Assembly: GCF_000712595.1 (NCBI RefSeq)
Contig: NZ_JOTN01000014.1
Span: 62,001-126,000 of the forward strand
Length of the DNA stretch: 64,000 nucleotides
Source: Bacillus manliponensis
GTDB lineage: Bacteria > Bacillota > Bacilli > Bacillales > Bacillaceae_G
Direction of reading: 5' to 3'
Part shown: positions 43,430-52,291 of the stretch, one piece after another
Layout: every line of letters starts with the position of its first letter
How positions within the stretch are numbered: the first letter of the stretch is position 1
Program-made: the position numbers and the translations under genes
The notes under the pieces: generated by a model
Seen by the model: the letters and a program-made list of their open reading frames with translations, nothing else
The model's database searches: none
What the model was told of the DNA's origin: nothing

Positions 43430-44122
43430 ATGATTGGTATACTAGCAGGAATGGGACCAAAATCTACAGCACCTTTCGTTGATAACGTCGTGCAGCAATG
43501 CCAAAACATATATGGGGCTAAAGATGATATGGACTTCCCACACATGATGATTTATTCTTGTCCAACACCTTTTTATATGAATAGGGACATTGATCATGAA
43601 GAGATGAAAGTAGCAATTATAGACGGAGCTAAAAAGTTAGAAAGTACTGGTGTAAAATTCATTGCAATGCCATGTAATACAGCGCACATGTATTTTGATG
43701 ACATACAGCGTGCTCTTTCTGTTCCATTATTAAATATAGTTGATGCAACGTTAAAAGAAGTAGATGATCCTGTACAAAAGGTAGCTGTTTTTGCCACTAA
43801 TGCAACGATAAATTCTTATATTTATCAAATCGGATTAAATAAATTAGGAATACAAACGATTCATAAAGAAGAATGGCAAACAAGTATCAACACAATTCTT
43901 ACACACATAAAAGCTGGAGATATCCAGCAAGGCCAACGATTGTGGAATGAGCTTTGCAATGAAGTAACTAGTTTTGTACATACAGTTATTATTGCGTGTA
44001 CGGACTTGAATGTTGTGTTGAAGAAACAGTTCGAAACTCTCCGTTTCATTGATTCATCTGCTTGTTTAGCGAAAGCTGTCGTGAATCAATATTTAACAGA
44101 ACAAAAAAATACTATTCGTTGA
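43430..44122 (+). CDS. Aspartate/glutamate racemase family protein
   Basis: 230 residues, AGGGGG 9 nt before ATG. N-terminal IGILAGMGPKSTAPFVDNVV, first catalytic Cys in FIAMPCNTAHMY (near residue 84), second in VIIACTDLNVV (near 190), as in PLP-independent aspartate racemases (RacX/YgeA type). Interconverts L and D amino acids; substrate uncertain. A D-serine dehydratase lies 1.7 kb downstream, so D-amino acid metabolism is a possible theme. Confidence 0.9.
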   Translation: MIGILAGMGPKSTAPFVDNVVQQCQNIYGAKDDMDFPHMMIYSCPTPFYMNRDIDHEEMKVAIIDGAKKLESTGVKFIAMPCNTAHMYFDDIQRALSVPLLNIVDATLKEVDDPVQKVAVFATNATINSYIYQIGLNKLGIQTIHKEEWQTSINTILTHIKAGDIQQGQRLWNELCNEVTSFVHTVIIACTDLNVVLKKQFETLRFIDSSACLAKAVVNQYLTEQKNTIR

Positions 44123-44217
44123 TATATTTCCCACTTGAACCTCTACTCACGTCACCTTTTATGATGAATATAGTTACTCCTTTGAGTAACCATCACATAT
44201 AAAGGTGGACTGATAAT

Positions 44218-44550
44218 ATGAAAAATGAATCACTACAGAACAAATTATTAGCGTGTTTTATGCATCTTTTCTCAATGGTTTTCACTTTCTTTTTACCGCT
44301 CATCGTTTATTTTATAGCTCGTAAGCGAAGTGAATACTTTGCGTTTCATGCAAAAGAAGGATTAAACCTACACTTTACGTTTCTTCCAATTTTCACATTG
44401 TTAACACTTCTTGCCCAAAAGTGGAGCCATGCTACGAAAATTTCTTTGGCACTAATCGTTATTGAAACGATTTTAATATGTATCGCCTTCCTCTTTACTT
44501 TGAAAGGAAAACCGTTCAATTATCCTGTTATTCGTTATTTCAAATCTTGA
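44218..44550 (+). CDS. DUF4870-type small membrane protein
   Basis: 110 residues, AAGGTGG before ATG. Three to four helices; the family landmark RSEYFAFHAKEGLNLHFTF is present and N-terminal MHLFSMVFTFFLPLIVYFI is typical. Function unknown. A second, more distant member is at 60360. Confidence 0.82.
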   Translation: MKNESLQNKLLACFMHLFSMVFTFFLPLIVYFIARKRSEYFAFHAKEGLNLHFTFLPIFTLLTLLAQKWSHATKISLALIVIETILICIAFLFTLKGKPFNYPVIRYFKS

Positions 44551-44556
44551 TATAAC

Positions 44557-44593
44557 AAAAAATCCGACATCATATCTTTATGTCGGATTTTTT
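44557..44593. terminator. Bidirectional terminator
   Basis: AAAAAATCCGACAT / ATGTCGGATTTTTT stem between convergent genes. Confidence 0.9.
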
Positions 44594-44818
44594 CATTTTT
44601 TTATCATTTTTATCCTTATCGTCACCTTCTCCTTCATCTTCTTCAACAACATGTTGTTCTTGATGAAATTCCACAGTTGTTTGCCCCATAATTTGATCAA
44701 ACGGTGTGTAAAAGGCGGTTATATTTTTCTTTTTGACGAACAGTTTATAAAAACCGATGAGTGTTAAAATCACGATAGCTAAGGGTAATCCCATTGCTGC
44801 TAGCTGTAGTGGATCCAT
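44570..44818 (-). CDS. DUF3951-like small membrane protein
   Basis: 82 residues. One N-terminal helix (LAAMGLPLAIVILTLIGFYKLFV), then AFYTPFDQIMGQTTVEFHQEQ and a charged tail of Asp/Glu/Lys. This arrangement is what I recall for Bacillus DUF3951 proteins. The stop overlaps the terminator stem. 18 nt after the 71-residue membrane gene, same operon. Confidence 0.7.
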   Translation of the reverse strand: MDPLQLAAMGLPLAIVILTLIGFYKLFVKKKNITAFYTPFDQIMGQTTVEFHQEQHVVEEDEGEGDDKDKNDKKMKKSDIKI

Positions 44819-44836
44819 ATAACAACCTCCCCCTTA

Positions 44837-45052
44837 TCAATTATGCTCGCTTTGCCTTTTTCTCTCACCTAGTAAAAAAGCAACATCCCCAATGATAAGA
44901 ATACTTAAAGCAGCTTGTATCACATAATCTACAATCGTCGGCCCACCTATTTTTGTAAGCATACTATACAAACCAAGTGTAAATGAAATAAGAAGCAGTA
45001 CAAGTAACGTAATGTCGATATGTTTGTATATTAGTTTGAAGAATCGCTTCAT
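44837..45052 (-). CDS. Small membrane protein, 71 aa
   Basis: Start at ATG 45052 (AAGGAG 8 nt upstream; the ATG two codons earlier is only 2 nt from it). Two helices, DITLLVLLLISFTLGLYSML and TIVDYVIQAALSILIIGDVAFLL, with a RKRQSEHN tail. Unrecognised; operon partner of the DUF3951-like gene. Confidence 0.7.
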   Translation of the reverse strand: MKRFFKLIYKHIDITLLVLLLISFTLGLYSMLTKIGGPTIVDYVIQAALSILIIGDVAFLLGERKRQSEHN

Positions 45053-45131
45053 GATCATTGCTCCTTTTCATGAAAGAATGTTCGTTTCTCTTTTCGTTAT
45101 TTTCTATAACGATTATATCATCAATTCCATA

Positions 45132-45677
45132 TCAAAATGCAGGTGGGGTAACCGAAAATAATACAACTGCATTTTGACTAAAATTATTTTCCCATCTATG
45201 TTTCAAATTTGCTGGTATTTTCACACTATCACCGGCTTCTAATACATAGTTATCTTCCTCTAAATACAATTTAATTTTCCCCTCTAAGATGACCGCTACT
45301 TCCTCACCTCTATGCTCTAGAGGATTCTCTGATGAAGAAGTATTAGGAGGTACATTCATAATCGCTGTTGCTAAATTACCAGTAAAATCAGGTGACAATA
45401 ATTCATAGGTTAAGTTATCAACAATCATTTTCTTACGTTTATCGGATCTTACTATTAAATCTTCTTTATTTGTTTCTTCAAGGAAAAAACTAAAAGTTGG
45501 AACATCAAGAGTTTTCGCTAATACCTTTAGCGTTTGAATAGAAGGATTCGCTAATCCTCGCTCAATTTGGCTTAACATAGAAGGTGTAATAGCAGCCAAT
45601 TTTGCTAACTCTCTACTACTCAATCCTTTTGCTTCTCTATATTTTTTAACTTTCTTACCGATATCTATATTTTCCAT
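45132..45677 (-). CDS. XRE-cupin transcriptional regulator
   Basis: 181 residues. HTH-XRE at residues ~8-62 (KKYREAKGLSSRELAKLAAITPSMLSQIERGLANPSIQTLKVLAK), then a cupin_2 ligand-binding domain (HRGEEVAVILEGKIKLYLEEDNYVLEAGDSVKIPANLKHRWEN). Divergent from D-serine dehydratase with a 150-bp AT-rich gap, so it probably controls that gene; a small amino-acid-like ligand is plausible. Confidence 0.9.
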   Translation of the reverse strand: MENIDIGKKVKKYREAKGLSSRELAKLAAITPSMLSQIERGLANPSIQTLKVLAKTLDVPTFSFFLEETNKEDLIVRSDKRKKMIVDNLTYELLSPDFTGNLATAIMNVPPNTSSSENPLEHRGEEVAVILEGKIKLYLEEDNYVLEAGDSVKIPANLKHRWENNFSQNAVVLFSVTPPAF

Positions 45678-45827
45678 AATGAATACTCCTTAATAAAATG
45701 TTTAATTTAATTTAAGAAATAAAATTAAATTAAATACAAAAATAATTTTATGTTAAACTGTATTAAAATATATTTAATTATAATTTATCATCTGATTCAC
45801 TACAAGAATATTAGGGGGATTAAACAA

Positions 45828-47183
45828 ATGAAGGAGATTACAAGCAACGATATACAAATTTTAAAAAATCAATATCCTTTACTAAGCAAGCTCATTTCGA
45901 CAGAGGACGTATTTTGGATCAATCCTAATATCGATAAGTTTCAAACCGGAATGAAAAGGTCTCCCCTTACTCAAGAGGATGTAAGAGATGCAGAAGAAAG
46001 ATTGAAACGTTTCGCTCCATATATCGCCAAAGCTTTCCCTGAAACAAAAGAAATGAATGGTATCATCGAATCTCCTTTAGTGAGAATTCCTTCCATGAAA
46101 CAATCCTTAGAGCGAGATTATCAGCAACCTATATTAGGCGAATTATTGCTAAAGTGCGATAGTCATCTTCCTATATCAGGTTCTATTAAAGCGCGAGGCG
46201 GAATCTATGAAGTCCTTAAGCACGCGGAAGATTTAGCTATGAAACAAAACTTATTAACTGAACAAGATGATTATTCAATTCTAGATAGTGATAAGTTTCG
46301 TAAATTCTTTTCAAATTACTCTATTGCAGTTGGATCAACAGGAAATTTAGGACTTAGTATCGGAATCATCAGTGCCAAACTAGGATTTAATGTGACAGTT
46401 CATATGTCTGCAGATGCAAAACAATGGAAAAAAGATTTACTTCGAAGTAAAAATGTTACGGTTATCGAATACACAGCTGATTATAGTAAAGCGGTAGAAG
46501 AAGGAAGAAAGCAAGCTGCTGAAAACCCTATGTGCTATTTCATTGACGATGAAAATTCACGACATTTATTTTTGGGATATGCGGTAGCGGCTTCACGGTT
46601 ACAAAAACAATTAGAACACCTACAAGTAAAAGTAGACGAAAATCACCCTTTATTTGTTTATCTTCCATGTGGAGTCGGTGGTGGGCCAGGGGGTGTAGCA
46701 TTTGGTTTGAAATTATTATATCAAGATCATGTGCACATTTTCTTCGCAGAACCTACTCATTCTCCATGTATGTTACTAGGGTTAATGACTGGACTTCATG
46801 ATAAAATCTCTGTACAAGATATTGGCATTGATAATATAACAGACGCAGATGGACTAGCTGTAGGACGCCCATCTGGGTTTGTAGGGAAAACTATGGAGCC
46901 GTTTTTAAGCGGTAATTATACAGTCAGTGACGAGAAATTGTATACGTTGCTAAAAAAACTAGCAGATACAGAAAATATTCATTTAGAACCCTCTGCATTA
47001 GCAGGCATGATTGGACCAACTAAGTTATATAAAGATGGAAATGATTATTTAGTAAAACAGCAACTAACAGAAAAAATGAGCAAGGGCACACATATTATTT
47101 GGGGAACAGGTGGAAGTATGGTTCCTAAAGAAGTGATGCAACAATATTATCAAAAAGGATCAAATTTGACGTTAGAGAAATAA
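45828..47183 (+). CDS. dsdA: D-serine ammonia-lyase (D-serine dehydratase)
   Basis: 451 residues from ATG 45828 (AGGGGGA site). PLP fold type II; PLP lysine in [21 protein letters not shown], phosphate-binding [12 protein letters not shown], and [16 protein letters not shown], all matching DsdA. Converts D-serine to pyruvate and ammonia in the cytosol. Regulated presumably by the divergent XRE-cupin protein. The stop codon TAA sits inside the ATAAA that borders a bcr1 repeat. Confidence 0.93.
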   Translation: MKEITSNDIQILKNQYPLLSKLISTEDVFWINPNIDKFQTGMKRSPLTQEDVRDAEERLKRFAPYIAKAFPETKEMNGIIESPLVRIPSMKQSLERDYQQPILGELLLKCDSHLPISGSIKARGGIYEVLKHAEDLAMKQNLLTEQDDYSILDSDKFRKFFSNYSIAVGSTGNLGLSIGIISAKLGFNVTVHMSADAKQWKKDLLRSKNVTVIEYTADYSKAVEEGRKQAAENPMCYFIDDENSRHLFLGYAVAASRLQKQLEHLQVKVDENHPLFVYLPCGVGGGPGGVAFGLKLLYQDHVHIFFAEPTHSPCMLLGLMTGLHDKISVQDIGIDNITDADGLAVGRPSGFVGKTMEPFLSGNYTVSDEKLYTLLKKLADTENIHLEPSALAGMIGPTKLYKDGNDYLVKQQLTEKMSKGTHIIWGTGGSMVPKEVMQQYYQKGSNLTLEK

Positions 47184-47184
47184 A

Positions 47185-47337
47185 GTGAAACTTCACTCAG
47201 TGGGGGGTTTCTCCATCCCCCACTAAGTGTTAGTTGAACGAATCGGGCTTTTACGGACTGTTTATCTCCCACCTAAACTTCTCTGAATCCTCTAAGTTTT
47301 GAGGTGGGAGTCTTACAGCCCGTTAACGCGGGATAAA
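47185..47337 (+). repeat. bcr1-type repeat, copy D, with ATAAA ends
   Basis: Nearly intact copy bounded by ATAAA at 47180-47184 and 47333-47337, consistent with a 5-bp target duplication. It lies between dsdA and the convergent TolB-like gene and covers the last codons of the latter. Confidence 0.85.
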
Positions 47338-48532
47338 ACACAATATCATCCACATTCTTCATCCACTCTTTCGCCCCTGTTCCATCAGGATTTGCCTTCC
47401 AAAGTGTGCGCTTCTGACTTATGATAGACGTCCCTCTAAACCAAACGAGTTTTCCAATTGATTCAACATACTGCGGATGATAGTCACCATACCCTTTAGG
47501 GGGATTTGTAATTTCCTTTTGCTTATTTGTTTCTATGTTAACGGTATATAACGATGGCAATGGATGTTTGCTAAAATCGTTTGTCCATTCTTTTTCTTCC
47601 ATTCTGGAAGTTACAATTTTCTTGTCTGTTATCCAATCAAAATCAAAATCTGCATATTTTGGAGGTGTGTATGACCCATTCACAAACATTTCCCGAATTT
47701 TCAAATCTTTATTTTTAAAACCAAATACAAGTCTTCCACCCCCAGCAATAAAAGCAATTGTATCACTTCCAGGTGCCCATTTTGGCTTACCGACCTCTAA
47801 AACAATCTCATCTAACACTTCGAAATCTTTTCCATCCTGTGAGATAACACAAAGCATATTACTGTCCATTGACCAAGAAGCTGTTGGTGAGACAACAAAA
47901 GAAATCCATTTGTTACTAGGTGAGAAATGAAAATCTTCGGCATATACCGCAATGATTTTTTTATCACCTATTCCAATTTCTTTTGGGAGAGTGAAGAAAA
48001 GGTCTACACCGCCAAAGAGTTCAATGTTTTGATAACTACTTACTTTCTTCGTAAATAACGTTGCGCCAGACCATCCATCTGGCTTAAGAGTCCCTGCTGC
48101 GGAAAGTAAAAAACCACTTCCATCCGGTAGCCACGTATAACTGCTCACCCCAGTCGCAATATTATAAAACTGTTTCATATCTGAAATATTTAAAATACCT
48201 GCATCTTGAAAAGCAATTACATTTTTGTTTGGTGCCCAGGACGGAGAAAATCCGTTATAAAAAATCATTTTCTTCTTCCCAGTTTCTACATTGTAAGCCC
48301 ACACTTCCATCTGTTCCTTCTTATCCTCAATATTGTATACAATCCACTTCCCATCATATGACCATTTTGGTGTCATCCCTACTTTGCCGTTCGTTGTAAT
48401 TTGCTTCTCCTTTCCATCAATCCACGTCCATACATTTCCATCTCTTATAAAGGCAGCTTTTTCAGTTGCTGCAAATGTATGTGATGGAAAAAGAACAAGT
48501 AACATTACGATAAAAACAAATATTCTATACAC
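47273..48532 (-). CDS. Secreted TolB/WD40-like beta-propeller protein with repeat-derived C-terminus
   Basis: About 419 residues; start placed at GTG 48532 (GGGAGTG 8 nt upstream; ATG 48553 is an alternative). Signal peptide YRIFVFIVMLLVLFPSHTFA, then PD40-type propeller repeats (GMTPKWSYDGKWIVYNIED, SPSWAPNKNVIAFQD, KPKWAPGSDTIAFIAGG). Upstream of the bcr1 junction the native protein ends near VDDIVFYP; the final ~18 residues (ALTGCKTPTSKLRGFREV) come from the repeat. The native C-terminus was therefore replaced or extended. Function unknown. Confidence 0.8.
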   Translation of the reverse strand: MYRIFVFIVMLLVLFPSHTFAATEKAAFIRDGNVWTWIDGKEKQITTNGKVGMTPKWSYDGKWIVYNIEDKKEQMEVWAYNVETGKKKMIFYNGFSPSWAPNKNVIAFQDAGILNISDMKQFYNIATGVSSYTWLPDGSGFLLSAAGTLKPDGWSGATLFTKKVSSYQNIELFGGVDLFFTLPKEIGIGDKKIIAVYAEDFHFSPSNKWISFVVSPTASWSMDSNMLCVISQDGKDFEVLDEIVLEVGKPKWAPGSDTIAFIAGGGRLVFGFKNKDLKIREMFVNGSYTPPKYADFDFDWITDKKIVTSRMEEKEWTNDFSKHPLPSLYTVNIETNKQKEITNPPKGYGDYHPQYVESIGKLVWFRGTSIISQKRTLWKANPDGTGAKEWMKNVDDIVFYPALTGCKTPTSKLRGFREV

Positions 48533-48637
48533 TACAAATACACTCCCTACCATTGTTCTTATACGTAATATCTTTCTAAGTTTTTCTATAATGTATACAA
48601 AAAGTATCAGTTCTCGCTTTCCTCGTCTCACACAAGA

Positions 48638-48686
48638 AAAAAGCTGATGGAAAAGACATATATGTCTTTTCCATCAGCTTTTTTAC
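48638..48686 (-). terminator. Terminator of ytpB
   Basis: A 23-bp near-perfect stem AAAAAAGCTGATGGAAAAGAC / GTCTTTTCCATCAGCTTTTTT directly after ytpB. Confidence 0.92.
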
Positions 48687-48687
48687 T

Positions 48688-49752
48688 CTATTCACTTGCC
48701 GTTTTTTTTCGGTATATTCTTCCGTTCCAGTAGAAGAAACGTGAAGTCAGCCCTCCATATTTCACAATGCGCCTTGCTAGGCGGTGCATATGCTTTTGTT
48801 CGGATATTTTTTCATCTGATAAATATATTCCAAGTAAGCCGCGGCTAATTAAACGATGAAACTTCGCATGCGGCAATGTTTTCACACTTTCTTCTGCTTC
48901 TAACACAAAATACTTCAATCTATCGAGTATCATTTGCTCGTTTTCATAGTAACTGCAAAAGTTTAAATCTCCGCCGATACGGTCTTCTTCTTGATCGATA
49001 AAATAATCAAGTAAAATGTGAAGTCCTTGTACATACGGGAAATATCCTTGCTTAATCTTCTCAATATCTTCATCTAACAGTTCATCGTGAAACGCATAGG
49101 CAACAAGACAGAAGATACCAAGCGTTGACCCTGCACATGCAGAAAACTCGAACCAACTCATCGGTGGTACATTTTCTTTATGTGCTTCAAACCAAGCTTG
49201 AAGACGCGATTCTCTCTCTTCTTTTTTAACGTGTTTATGAATTTGCAAGTCACAGTAGTAGCACGCAAGTTCATGAAGAATTGGAGCAATTTTACCATAA
49301 TGCTTCGTCTGTCTTAATACGTGCTGGCACGTTGCAACAAGTTCATCTAAATAACCACCATCATCTTGATCATCACGGTAACGGTAATAGTTACTTCCTT
49401 CACTGTCTGGCGTCAACGCATTTAGCATTGATTCATGTAGTGCCGCAAAATCATTTGGATCAAGTGACGTACTACGGTCACATAAATTATCTAAGTAATC
49501 ACTAATCGTTTGATAAGCAACGATAAAGCGAATACATTCTTCACGGTGCTCATCAGCAAGCAACGCTAAAATACCTCCGCCCTCGCAGTGAAATGTTTTA
49601 TGTTCAATACTCGCTAACGCCTGATTATGCAGTTCATCATTTGGAATATGATAAGCACGCTCTTTCCACATTGCTAGCTCATGGTGTACAACCGGAATAA
49701 TGTCACGGTATACTTTCGCCATGAGCGTTATGGGATTACTCGGTACGTTCAC
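48688..49752 (-). CDS. ytpB: Tetraprenyl-beta-curcumene synthase-like protein YtpB
   Basis: About 354 residues. Start uncertain: GTG 49752 (giving VNVPSNPITLMAKVYRD, like B. subtilis YtpB) has GAGGAG 12 nt upstream, while ATG 49764 abuts that site. DUF2600 features: SDYLDNLCDRSTSLDP carrying a DxxD-type motif, YVQGLHILLDYFIDQEEDRIGGDLNFCSYYENEQMI with the second acidic motif, and YCDLQIHKHVK. Makes C35 sesquarterpene precursors from heptaprenyl diphosphate in B. subtilis. A ~400-bp leader with a duplicated element lies upstream. Confidence 0.9.
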   Translation of the reverse strand: MNVPSNPITLMAKVYRDIIPVVHHELAMWKERAYHIPNDELHNQALASIEHKTFHCEGGGILALLADEHREECIRFIVAYQTISDYLDNLCDRSTSLDPNDFAALHESMLNALTPDSEGSNYYRYRDDQDDGGYLDELVATCQHVLRQTKHYGKIAPILHELACYYCDLQIHKHVKKEERESRLQAWFEAHKENVPPMSWFEFSACAGSTLGIFCLVAYAFHDELLDEDIEKIKQGYFPYVQGLHILLDYFIDQEEDRIGGDLNFCSYYENEQMILDRLKYFVLEAEESVKTLPHAKFHRLISRGLLGIYLSDEKISEQKHMHRLARRIVKYGGLTSRFFYWNGRIYRKKTASE

Positions 49753-49870
49753 TTCATTCTTCATCTCCTCTATATTAAATGTACAAATCACAATTTATAT
49801 TTAGTTAAAACATAACTTTTCTCTATTTCTCAAATCATGCTTTTTCTATCCTAGTAAGCATATCAAAAAG

Positions 49871-50146
49871 AACTACTCTCTTCCTACCTTTTGTTTCAAA
49901 CGCGGCATGGGGGCGAAAAAAGGCTCTGACCGCTACTATACACCGGTGGATGCTCTCCTACACTCTAAAAAGAAATAGTGGTTCCATACTCTGTTCTTAC
50001 CAAACCACTAGCTTCCAGCTCCGTCATTCACTACAAGCAAGATTTCTCTCCCCCTACCTTTTGTTTCAAACATGGCATGGGGCTAAAGAAGGCTCTGACC
50101 GCTACTACACACCGGCGGATGCTCTCTCCACCCCTAAAAAAGAAAG
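49871..50146. repeat. Two ~100-bp direct repeats upstream of ytpB
   Basis: Blocks 49875-49976 and 50045-50146 (offset 170 bp) share CTACCTTTTGTTTCAAAC, GGCATGGGG and GGCTCTGACCGCTACTA, then ACACCGG and GGATGCTCTC; about 10% of positions differ. The ~70-bp spacer is unrelated. Short complementary parts (CCG...CGG around GTGTGTAGTAG on the minus strand) hint at structured RNA. The blocks fill the 410-bp gap between ytpA and ytpB and would be in the ytpB leader if ytpB has its promoter there. Not recognised. Confidence 0.8.
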
Positions 50147-50162
50147 GTTTTGTTTTTTCTTT

Positions 50163-50954
50163 TTATATTTTCTTTTTATTCACACGAACTTCCGCAAATG
50201 CCTTCGCATAGCTAAAAATTTCATCTTTCTCGTACTCATTGAATAACTCGTGATAACATTTTGGCCACTCTTTATACGCTTTGTCACTAATATGCAACCG
50301 ATCAAACCAACTGCGAACTCGTGTCTTATCAACGAGCTGATCTTCACATGCTTGCATGAGTAAGAGCGGTACATCTGGAAATTCGCTTGTTTTTTCGTGG
50401 GCGATTTCAACAGATTTTATCAATTCACTATACCAACGAACTGACACTTTGCGCAAGAACAAAGAATCATTTTCCATCGCATCCCGCACTTCGTGATTAC
50501 GCGTCGCCATTTCAACTGTAATATTAGACGAAAATTGCATCGTTGGCATTGCCACATTGAGCACTTTTGCAAGTGCACGAACTGGTGCATTTGGCTTTGG
50601 TACAACACCTAAACAAGGAGATGTTAATATCACACCTTGTACGTCCATTTTTGTTTCTTGTAATAAACGAATGACTGTTAATCCACCCATACTATGTCCG
50701 TATAAAAAAAGAGGGAGATAGTATGTTTTCGCTTCTTTAATCCATAGTTTTACTTCTTCTATGTATTCATCAAATGACTTGATATGTCCTCTATTTCTTG
50801 ACGTTGTCCCATGCGCTGGTAAATCTCCCATCACAACGTGAAAACCGGCTTCTTTCCACATCTCTGCAAGTGAGATATAACGCCCATGATGCTCCATTGC
50901 ACCGTGTACAATTACAATAACACCTTTTGCATTTTCCGCTTCATAATTCCACAT
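50163..50954 (-). CDS. ytpA: Lysophospholipase-like alpha/beta hydrolase YtpA
   Basis: 263 residues from ATG 50954 (GGAGGGA just upstream). Serine hydrolase: oxyanion region VIVHGAMEHHGRY, nucleophile elbow LYGHSMGGLTVIR (near residue 90), acid in LMQACEDQLVD, and His in PKCYHELFNEYEKDE. B. subtilis YtpA is tied to the lysophospholipid-type antibiotic bacilysocin. Upstream of ytpB on the same strand, as in the syntenic region. Confidence 0.9.
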   Translation of the reverse strand: MWNYEAENAKGVIVIVHGAMEHHGRYISLAEMWKEAGFHVVMGDLPAHGTTSRNRGHIKSFDEYIEEVKLWIKEAKTYYLPLFLYGHSMGGLTVIRLLQETKMDVQGVILTSPCLGVVPKPNAPVRALAKVLNVAMPTMQFSSNITVEMATRNHEVRDAMENDSLFLRKVSVRWYSELIKSVEIAHEKTSEFPDVPLLLMQACEDQLVDKTRVRSWFDRLHISDKAYKEWPKCYHELFNEYEKDEIFSYAKAFAEVRVNKKKI

Positions 50955-51028
50955 AGAATCCCTCCGTTTCACTCTCAAGCATAATTTGCTACACTAGTAA
51001 TAGTTTCTAGGAGAGGAAGGTTACGACT

Positions 51029-51541
51029 ATGATTTACCCTTATAAAGATAAAAATCCGAAAATTTCGAGTAGCGCGTTTATCGCTGATTACGTCACAATT
51101 ACAGGCGACGTCACAATTGGTGACGAAGCAAGTATTTGGTTCAACACAGTTATTCGCGGCGACGTATCCCCAACAATTATCGGGAATCGTACAAATGTAC
51201 AAGATCAATGTACACTTCACCAAAGTCCAAAATACCCACTGATTTTGGAAGATGACGTTACAATTGGTCACCAAGTGATTTTACATAGCTGCACTGTAAA
51301 GCGTAATGCTTTAATTGGCATGGGCTCCATTATTTTAGATGGTGCTGAAATTGGAGAAGGTGCTTTCATTGGGGCTGGAAGCCTAGTACCGCAAGGAAAA
51401 AAGATTCCGCCAAACACACTTGCATTTGGTCGCCCAGCAAAAGTAGTTCGTGAATTAACAGATGAAGACCTTCAGGACATGGACCGCATTCGCAACCAAT
51501 ATGTTGAAAAAGGACAATATTATAAATCACTGCAAAAATAA
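51029..51541 (+). CDS. ytoA: Gamma-carbonic-anhydrase-like hexapeptide-repeat protein YtoA
   Basis: 170 residues, GAGGAAGG before ATG. Left-handed beta-helix hexapeptide repeats (SSAFIADYVTITGDVTIGDEASIWFNTVIRGD, TIGHQVILHSC, LIGMGSIILDGAEIGEGAFIGAGSLV). The His ligands of gamma-carbonic anhydrases are at H in QCTLHQSP, GHQV and LHSC. Zinc-dependent activity is plausible; function in bacilli is not established. Confidence 0.92.
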   Translation: MIYPYKDKNPKISSSAFIADYVTITGDVTIGDEASIWFNTVIRGDVSPTIIGNRTNVQDQCTLHQSPKYPLILEDDVTIGHQVILHSCTVKRNALIGMGSIILDGAEIGEGAFIGAGSLVPQGKKIPPNTLAFGRPAKVVRELTDEDLQDMDRIRNQYVEKGQYYKSLQK

Positions 51542-51548
51542 TATCGAT

Positions 51549-51577
51549 AGCTGCCATCATATTGGCAGCTTTTTTTC
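51549..51577 (+). terminator. Terminator of ytoA
   Basis: AGCTGCCA / TGGCAGCT stem followed by T7. Confidence 0.92.
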
Positions 51578-51674
51578 ATGTTTTCTTTACAAAGGATTAT
51601 TACTGCCTTAACAAAATCTTATTAAAATGAAAGTGAAAATTCAAATATATTATATAGCAAAGGGGAGAGTTTCA

Positions 51675-52205
51675 TTGAAAATAAGCTCCATAAACTCCTT
51701 ATATAAAATAGAATGCTACATTTTTAGAGGAATTAATCGTTATTTCAAACAAAGAATGTTAAATATGTTTTTTCGTACGATTACACATATTGGTGGAGCT
51801 ACATGTACTATTTCACTTGTGAGCATACTGTTCCTGTTCACAGACGGTTTCATTAAGCAAACAGCGATGGCCAGTGCCTTCTCACTCCTACTAAGCCATA
51901 TTCCTGTACAAATTTTAAAGAAGTTTTATCCAAGAAAACGCCCCTATTTAGCCATTGATAACGTAAATTATCCATTAAATCCGCTGGCAGATCATTCTTT
52001 CCCATCCGGACATACAACCGCAATCTTCTCTGTTATCATTCCGTTCTTATTATATGATATGACAGCTGGGTTCTTGCTTCTTCCTATCGCAATTTGTGTT
52101 GGCATTTCACGCATTTACCTTGGACTACATTATCCATCTGACGTATTAGCTGGTATGTGCTTAGGTATAGCATTTGGAATTGTTTCCTATCATATGTTGC
52201 TATAA
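51675..52205 (+). CDS. PAP2-family phosphatase (undecaprenyl-diphosphatase-like)
   Basis: 176 residues from TTG 51675 (AAGGGGAG 7 nt upstream). Four to five helices. The three PAP2 motifs are present: KKFYPRKRPYLA, SFPSGHTTAIFS and SRIYLGLHYPSDVLAG, with catalytic His residues. Acts on lipid phosphates at the outer membrane face, possibly recycling undecaprenyl diphosphate. Next to a glycosyltransferase gene, from which it is separated by a bcr1-like relic. Confidence 0.88.
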   Translation: MKISSINSLYKIECYIFRGINRYFKQRMLNMFFRTITHIGGATCTISLVSILFLFTDGFIKQTAMASAFSLLLSHIPVQILKKFYPRKRPYLAIDNVNYPLNPLADHSFPSGHTTAIFSVIIPFLLYDMTAGFLLLPIAICVGISRIYLGLHYPSDVLAGMCLGIAFGIVSYHMLL

Positions 52206-52206
52206 G

Positions 52207-52278
52207 GTGAAACTTCACTCAGTTGGTCGTTCATTCCCACTGAGTGTTAGCCTGCTCAATCGAGCTTTTATGTGATAA
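52207..52278 (+). repeat. bcr1-type repeat, copy E (short relic)
   Basis: GTGAAACTTCACTCAGTTGG...CCACTGAGTGTTAG, then CTGCTCAATCGAGCTTTTATGTGATAAA. Only the first hairpin and the two ends remain, joined by a deletion of the nested stems; about 72 bp. Confidence 0.75.
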
Positions 52279-52291
52279 AAGGAGGGGTTTT

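Noticed and set aside
44218-44550. Operator before the first DUF4870 gene
   Set aside because: TTACTCCTTTGAGTAA is palindromic but does not fit the TTACA-N4-TGTAA pattern.
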